Origin: an uncultured Butyricicoccus sp.
GTDB lineage: Bacteria; Bacillota; Clostridia; Oscillospirales; Butyricicoccaceae
Length of the DNA stretch: 64,000 nt
Direction of reading: 5' to 3'
Assembly: GCA_944384745.1 (NCBI GenBank)
Contig: CALWUO010000002.1
Coordinates: 81,616-145,615 of the forward strand
Shown: piece by piece, positions 61,189-64,000 of the stretch
Position numbering within the stretch: position 1 is the stretch's first letter
Layout: each line of letters opens with the position of its first letter
The notes under the pieces: model-generated
Databases searched by the model: none
The model's input: the letters and a program-made list of their open reading frames with translations, nothing else
What the model was told of the DNA's origin: nothing
Program-made: the position numbers and the translations under genes

Positions 61189-61641
61189 ATGAAAATGAGC
61201 GATATGATTGCCGACTTTATAGGCGAGATGCTACAAAGTGGTGGCGGAGTCGCAGAGCTAAAACGCAGACAGGTCGCTGATAAATTTTCATGTGTTCCAA
61301 GCCAAGTAAATTATGTTATAGAAACTCGTTTCACCCCAGAAAATGGCTATATAGTTGAAAGCCGTCGTGGGGGAGGAGGATATATAAGAATTGTCCGTAT
61401 GATGGACGACAAACAGCGTACACTTGTTGAAGCCGCAAGGGGAATAGGCGGACGGCTTACACAAAATGATGCCGCTAGACTTACAAAAACCCTTGTTTCA
61501 GTTGGACTTTTAAGTGTAAGAGAGGGAAAATTATTGCTTTCCTCTTGCTCTGATGGTTCTCTTGTGGAAATCCCAGAAGATTATAGAGATAGTATTAGAG
61601 CGAGCATATTTAGATGTGCAATTTTAGCAATTGCAACTTAG
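61189..61641 (+). CDS. ctsR: CtsR, repressor of class III heat-shock genes
   Basis: CtsR represses clp genes until heat or McsB activity removes it. The N-terminal winged helix MSDMIADFIGEML...RRQVADKFSCVPSQVNYVI and the Gly-rich thermosensor wing VESRRGGGGYIRI are present, with the usual two-domain length of 150 residues. GGAG nine bases upstream supports 61189; an earlier in-frame ATG at 61174 precedes that site. CtsR boxes flank its promoter, so it is autoregulated. Confidence 0.95.
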   Translation: MKMSDMIADFIGEMLQSGGGVAELKRRQVADKFSCVPSQVNYVIETRFTPENGYIVESRRGGGGYIRIVRMMDDKQRTLVEAARGIGGRLTQNDAARLTKTLVSVGLLSVREGKLLLSSCSDGSLVEIPEDYRDSIRASIFRCAILAIAT

Positions 61642-61699
61642 TAAAGATTAAATTTTCAATATAGTATCATTAGTTATAATTATGAAAGGAAGATGTCTT

Positions 61700-62218
61700 A
61701 TGTTATGTCAACATTGTGGTAAAAATCAGGCAACTACATTTTATAAAGAAAATATCAACGGTCAAACAAAACAACTTGCTCTGTGTCCAGAGTGTGCGGC
61801 AGAGCTGACTGGTGAAACACCTACATTCGGTTCTTTATTTGATTCATCATTTTGGAATGATGATTTCTTCAAAAATCCATTCGGCACATGGGGCAATTCA
61901 CTTTTTGCTTCACCTAAACAGGCAATCAGTGGCGGCAGACGTTGCAATACCTGCGGAATGACCGAAAGTGAATTACGCAGAACTGGCAGAGCTGGTTGTG
62001 GTGATTGTTATAACAGTTTTAGTGATATTTTGCTTCCTTATATAAAGAAACTGCATGGTGCAGCGGCACATGTAGGCACAGCTCCTAAACAAGTAGAGAC
62101 AAATCCACTTGATGATTTAAAAACTAGACTTGCTGATGCTGTTAAAAATGAAAATTATGAAGAAGCAGCTAAATTAAGAGATGAAATCCGTAGACAGGAG
62201 GGTGAACAAAATGGCTGA
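61700..62218 (+). CDS. mcsA: McsA, activator of the McsB arginine kinase
   Basis: The zinc-binding N-terminal half has four CxxC motifs (CQHCG, CPECA, CNTCG and a GCGDC), and the C terminus carries a UVR motif (LDDLKTRLADAVKNENYEEAA). McsA binds metals and stimulates McsB. The frame begins at 61682, but AAAGGAAG lies between that ATG and the ATG at 61700, which is preferred, giving 172 residues. Its stop overlaps mcsB by 8 bases. Confidence 0.92.
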   Translation: MLCQHCGKNQATTFYKENINGQTKQLALCPECAAELTGETPTFGSLFDSSFWNDDFFKNPFGTWGNSLFASPKQAISGGRRCNTCGMTESELRRTGRAGCGDCYNSFSDILLPYIKKLHGAAAHVGTAPKQVETNPLDDLKTRLADAVKNENYEEAAKLRDEIRRQEGEQNG

Positions 62219-63218
62219 TTTTGAATTTCATGGCGGTTTTGCAGATTTAGCAGTTAGCACTAGAGTGCGTCTTGCAAGAAACTTTAAGGGCTATACTTAT
62301 AGAAACTTGACCGCTGAAAAACAAAAAGAAATAGCAGATAAAATATGGAATGCTATAAATTCAGCTCCTGCAATAGCCAAAGAGTTCACCTTTACAGAAA
62401 TAAAAGCTGGTTCAAATAATGCTTTATCTAAGGTGGAAACACATCAGATTTCACCTGAACTTGCACAGAATGGCGGTTATTTAATCGCAACTGAAAACGG
62501 TGGTGTAAGCATTATGATTGGCGAAGAAGACCATATGCGTTTACAGGTCATGGGAAGTGGTCTTTGTCCTAAAGAGTGTATGCAGGAAGCAAGCAGACTT
62601 GCATCGCTTATAGAGTCACAAATACCTATGGATTATGATACAAATTTAGGTTATCTAACTGCTTGTCCAAGTAATATTGGTACTGGTCTTAGAGCATCAG
62701 TAATGCTACATTTGCCTATGCTTGAGAGTGCAGGCGGAATTTCTGAGCTTGTTAACCTATCGGGCAGACAGGGCTTTACAGTTCGTGGTGCTTATGGTGA
62801 AGGTTCTCGTGCAGTGGGCGGCTTTTATCAGCTATCTAACCAGATAACGCTTGGTATTTCTGAGGATAATATAATAGAAAAACTTATAAAACTCAGTACA
62901 GAAGTAATTGAGAAAGAAAAAAATCTAAGACATAGAATATCAAGCCAGTATGAAATAGAGTTAACTGACAAAGTATGTCGTGCAGTTGGCATATTAAAAA
63001 CAGCACGTCAAATTCAAACAAATGAAGCTATTGACTGTTTAAGTCAGGTTTTAATTGGTATATCTATGAAGTATTTAGATGGTGTAAAACCAGAAGAAAT
63101 ATGGAAAACTGAGCAGAGAATACAGCCAGCTGTTTTAGGTGGAACAGCAAATGAACGTGATAAAAAACGTGCTGAAATTCTCAGAGATTTAACCAAATCA
63201 CTTGAAATTATTATTTAA
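62211..63218 (+). CDS. mcsB: McsB, protein arginine kinase
   Basis: McsB phosphorylates arginine residues, marking proteins for ClpCP degradation. The phosphagen-kinase fold is evident: STRVRLARNFKGY near residue 16-28, MIGEEDHMRLQVM near 103-115 and the catalytic loop TACPSNIGTGLRASVMLHLP near 150-170. Length is 335. The ATG at 62211 follows AGGAGGG within the end of mcsA; an upstream ATG at 62181 is not used. Confidence 0.95.
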   Translation: MADFEFHGGFADLAVSTRVRLARNFKGYTYRNLTAEKQKEIADKIWNAINSAPAIAKEFTFTEIKAGSNNALSKVETHQISPELAQNGGYLIATENGGVSIMIGEEDHMRLQVMGSGLCPKECMQEASRLASLIESQIPMDYDTNLGYLTACPSNIGTGLRASVMLHLPMLESAGGISELVNLSGRQGFTVRGAYGEGSRAVGGFYQLSNQITLGISEDNIIEKLIKLSTEVIEKEKNLRHRISSQYEIELTDKVCRAVGILKTARQIQTNEAIDCLSQVLIGISMKYLDGVKPEEIWKTEQRIQPAVLGGTANERDKKRAEILRDLTKSLEIII

Positions 63219-63233
63219 GGAGTGAAGTTGATT

Positions 63234-64000
63234 ATGTTTTTTAGAAATAGATTTACACAGCGTGCAGAAAAAGCTTTAAATCTCGCACAACAAACAGCGG
63301 GCGAACTAGGTCACAGTTATGTTGGTTCTGAACATTTGCTTGCAGGTCTTGCAAAAGAGCAAGAGGGAATAGCAGGTAAAACCCTTGAACAATTTGGAGT
63401 AACAGCAGATAAGATTGTTGAAGAAATTGAAAAACTAACAGGCAAGGGAACACCAGACCAAAATGCACCTCAAGGTTTAACCCCTCGTACAAAGAAGATT
63501 ATTGAACTTGCTGTTATGACTGCAAGCCAACTTGGTGCTGGCTATGTTGGTACTGAGCATCTTTTAATGGGTCTTATTAGAGAGGGTGAAAACGTTGCAT
63601 TGCAGGTTTTAAACTCTCTTGATGTGGATATTGAAAAACTATATAATTCACTTATTGAGGCAATAGGTGCATCAAATGATGATGACATGAGCGTTTCAAA
63701 ATCTGGAGAGAAAGGCAAGAAAAGCTCTACTAAGACTATTGAAAAATACGGTAAGGATTTAACCAAAGCTGCAAGAGAAGGTAAACTTGACCCTGTAATA
63801 GGCAGAAAAGAAGAAATAGACAGAATAATTCAAATTCTTTCACGTAGAACTAAAAACAATCCCGCTTTAATTGGTGACCCTGGTGTAGGCAAAACCGCTG
63901 TTGCAGAGGGATTGGCTCAAAAGATTGTTTCTGGTGATGTGCCTGAAACTTTGGCTAAAAAGCGTATCATTGCACTTGATTTAACTGGCATGATTGCAGG
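63234..64000 (+). CDS. clpC: ClpC ATPase, 3' end beyond the window
   Basis: ClpC is the AAA+ unfoldase of the ClpCP protease. The N-domain double repeat ([33 protein letters not shown] and [21 protein letters not shown]) and the start of the first AAA+ module, with Walker [14 protein letters not shown] near residue 218, are visible. AAGGAG precedes the ATG. The 255 codons present are under a third of the expected 810. It closes the ctsR-mcsA-mcsB-clpC operon. Confidence 0.95.
   Translation, partial: MFFRNRFTQRAEKALNLAQQTAGELGHSYVGSEHLLAGLAKEQEGIAGKTLEQFGVTADKIVEEIEKLTGKGTPDQNAPQGLTPRTKKIIELAVMTASQLGAGYVGTEHLLMGLIREGENVALQVLNSLDVDIEKLYNSLIEAIGASNDDDMSVSKSGEKGKKSSTKTIEKYGKDLTKAAREGKLDPVIGRKEEIDRIIQILSRRTKNNPALIGDPGVGKTAVAEGLAQKIVSGDVPETLAKKRIIALDLTGMIA

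Overview
This window looks like chromosomal DNA of a low-GC, strictly anaerobic, endospore-forming Firmicute of class Clostridia; Oscillospirales/Ruminococcaceae-like is an inference from gene style, not a measured placement. The sequence supports this with sporulation genes (spoVAD, spoVAE, spoIID, spoIIQ), a complete Rnf complex, a class III (oxygen-sensitive) ribonucleotide reductase, a 2[4Fe-4S] ferredoxin and a ctsR-mcsA-mcsB-clpC stress operon. I see no prophage, insertion sequence, CRISPR array or plasmid gene. Gene starts were moved wherever a Shine-Dalgarno sequence clearly chose a downstream codon.

Layout. 1-8.9 kb: end of a Sua5/YwlC gene, coaE, an M18 aminopeptidase, PTS enzyme I, spoVAD-spoVAE, a zinc-ribbon membrane protein and pepF, with three identical 16-bp parS-like sites. 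8.9-13.1 kb: an SLH-anchored fusion protein, a cation/proton antiporter behind a fluoride riboswitch with its own promoter and terminator, and a TtcA-like thiolase. 13.1-20.5 kb: a possible small RNA, tRNA-Leu, an archaeal-type phosphoglycerate mutase, an NSS transporter, a processive-type GT2 glycosyltransferase behind a palindromic operator, and a DUF4914 P-loop protein. 20.5-28.4 kb: a three-subunit molybdenum hydroxylase with a leader hairpin, an OGG-type glycosylase, small membrane and DUF4250 proteins, an inositol-phosphatase-family enzyme, a DMT transporter and an unrecognised protein. 28.5-36.4 kb: rnfCDGEAB, a histidine-kinase-like protein lacking the usual phospho-acceptor His, and gapA.

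36.4-42.6 kb: a polymerase/ligase-like membrane protein, a ferritin-like protein, then nrdD, a separate 66-residue glycyl-radical protein and nrdG behind a NrdR box. 42.6-46.4 kb: pyrE with an Rrf2 regulator, then tcdA, a VanZ-like gene, tyrA and an XRE regulator. 46.4-51.1 kb: araR with divergent araB-araA, and tRNA-Gln. 51.3-59.7 kb: typA-ridA, a DtxR/MntR-like regulator, a phospholipase C-like protein, an iron alcohol dehydrogenase, spoIID-spoIIQ and citrate synthase. 59.8-64 kb: six tRNA genes, ferredoxin, and ctsR-mcsA-mcsB-clpC running off the end.

How it fits together. Ferredoxin and Rnf would couple reduced ferredoxin to NAD+ reduction and ion export; gapA and apgM serve lower glycolysis; araA/araB feed arabinose towards the pentose phosphate pathway, although no araD is present here. 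The most notable items are the class III reductase whose glycyl-radical domain is a separate gene, the fluoride riboswitch on an antiporter, and the cluster of parS-like sites, which suggests proximity to the replication origin.
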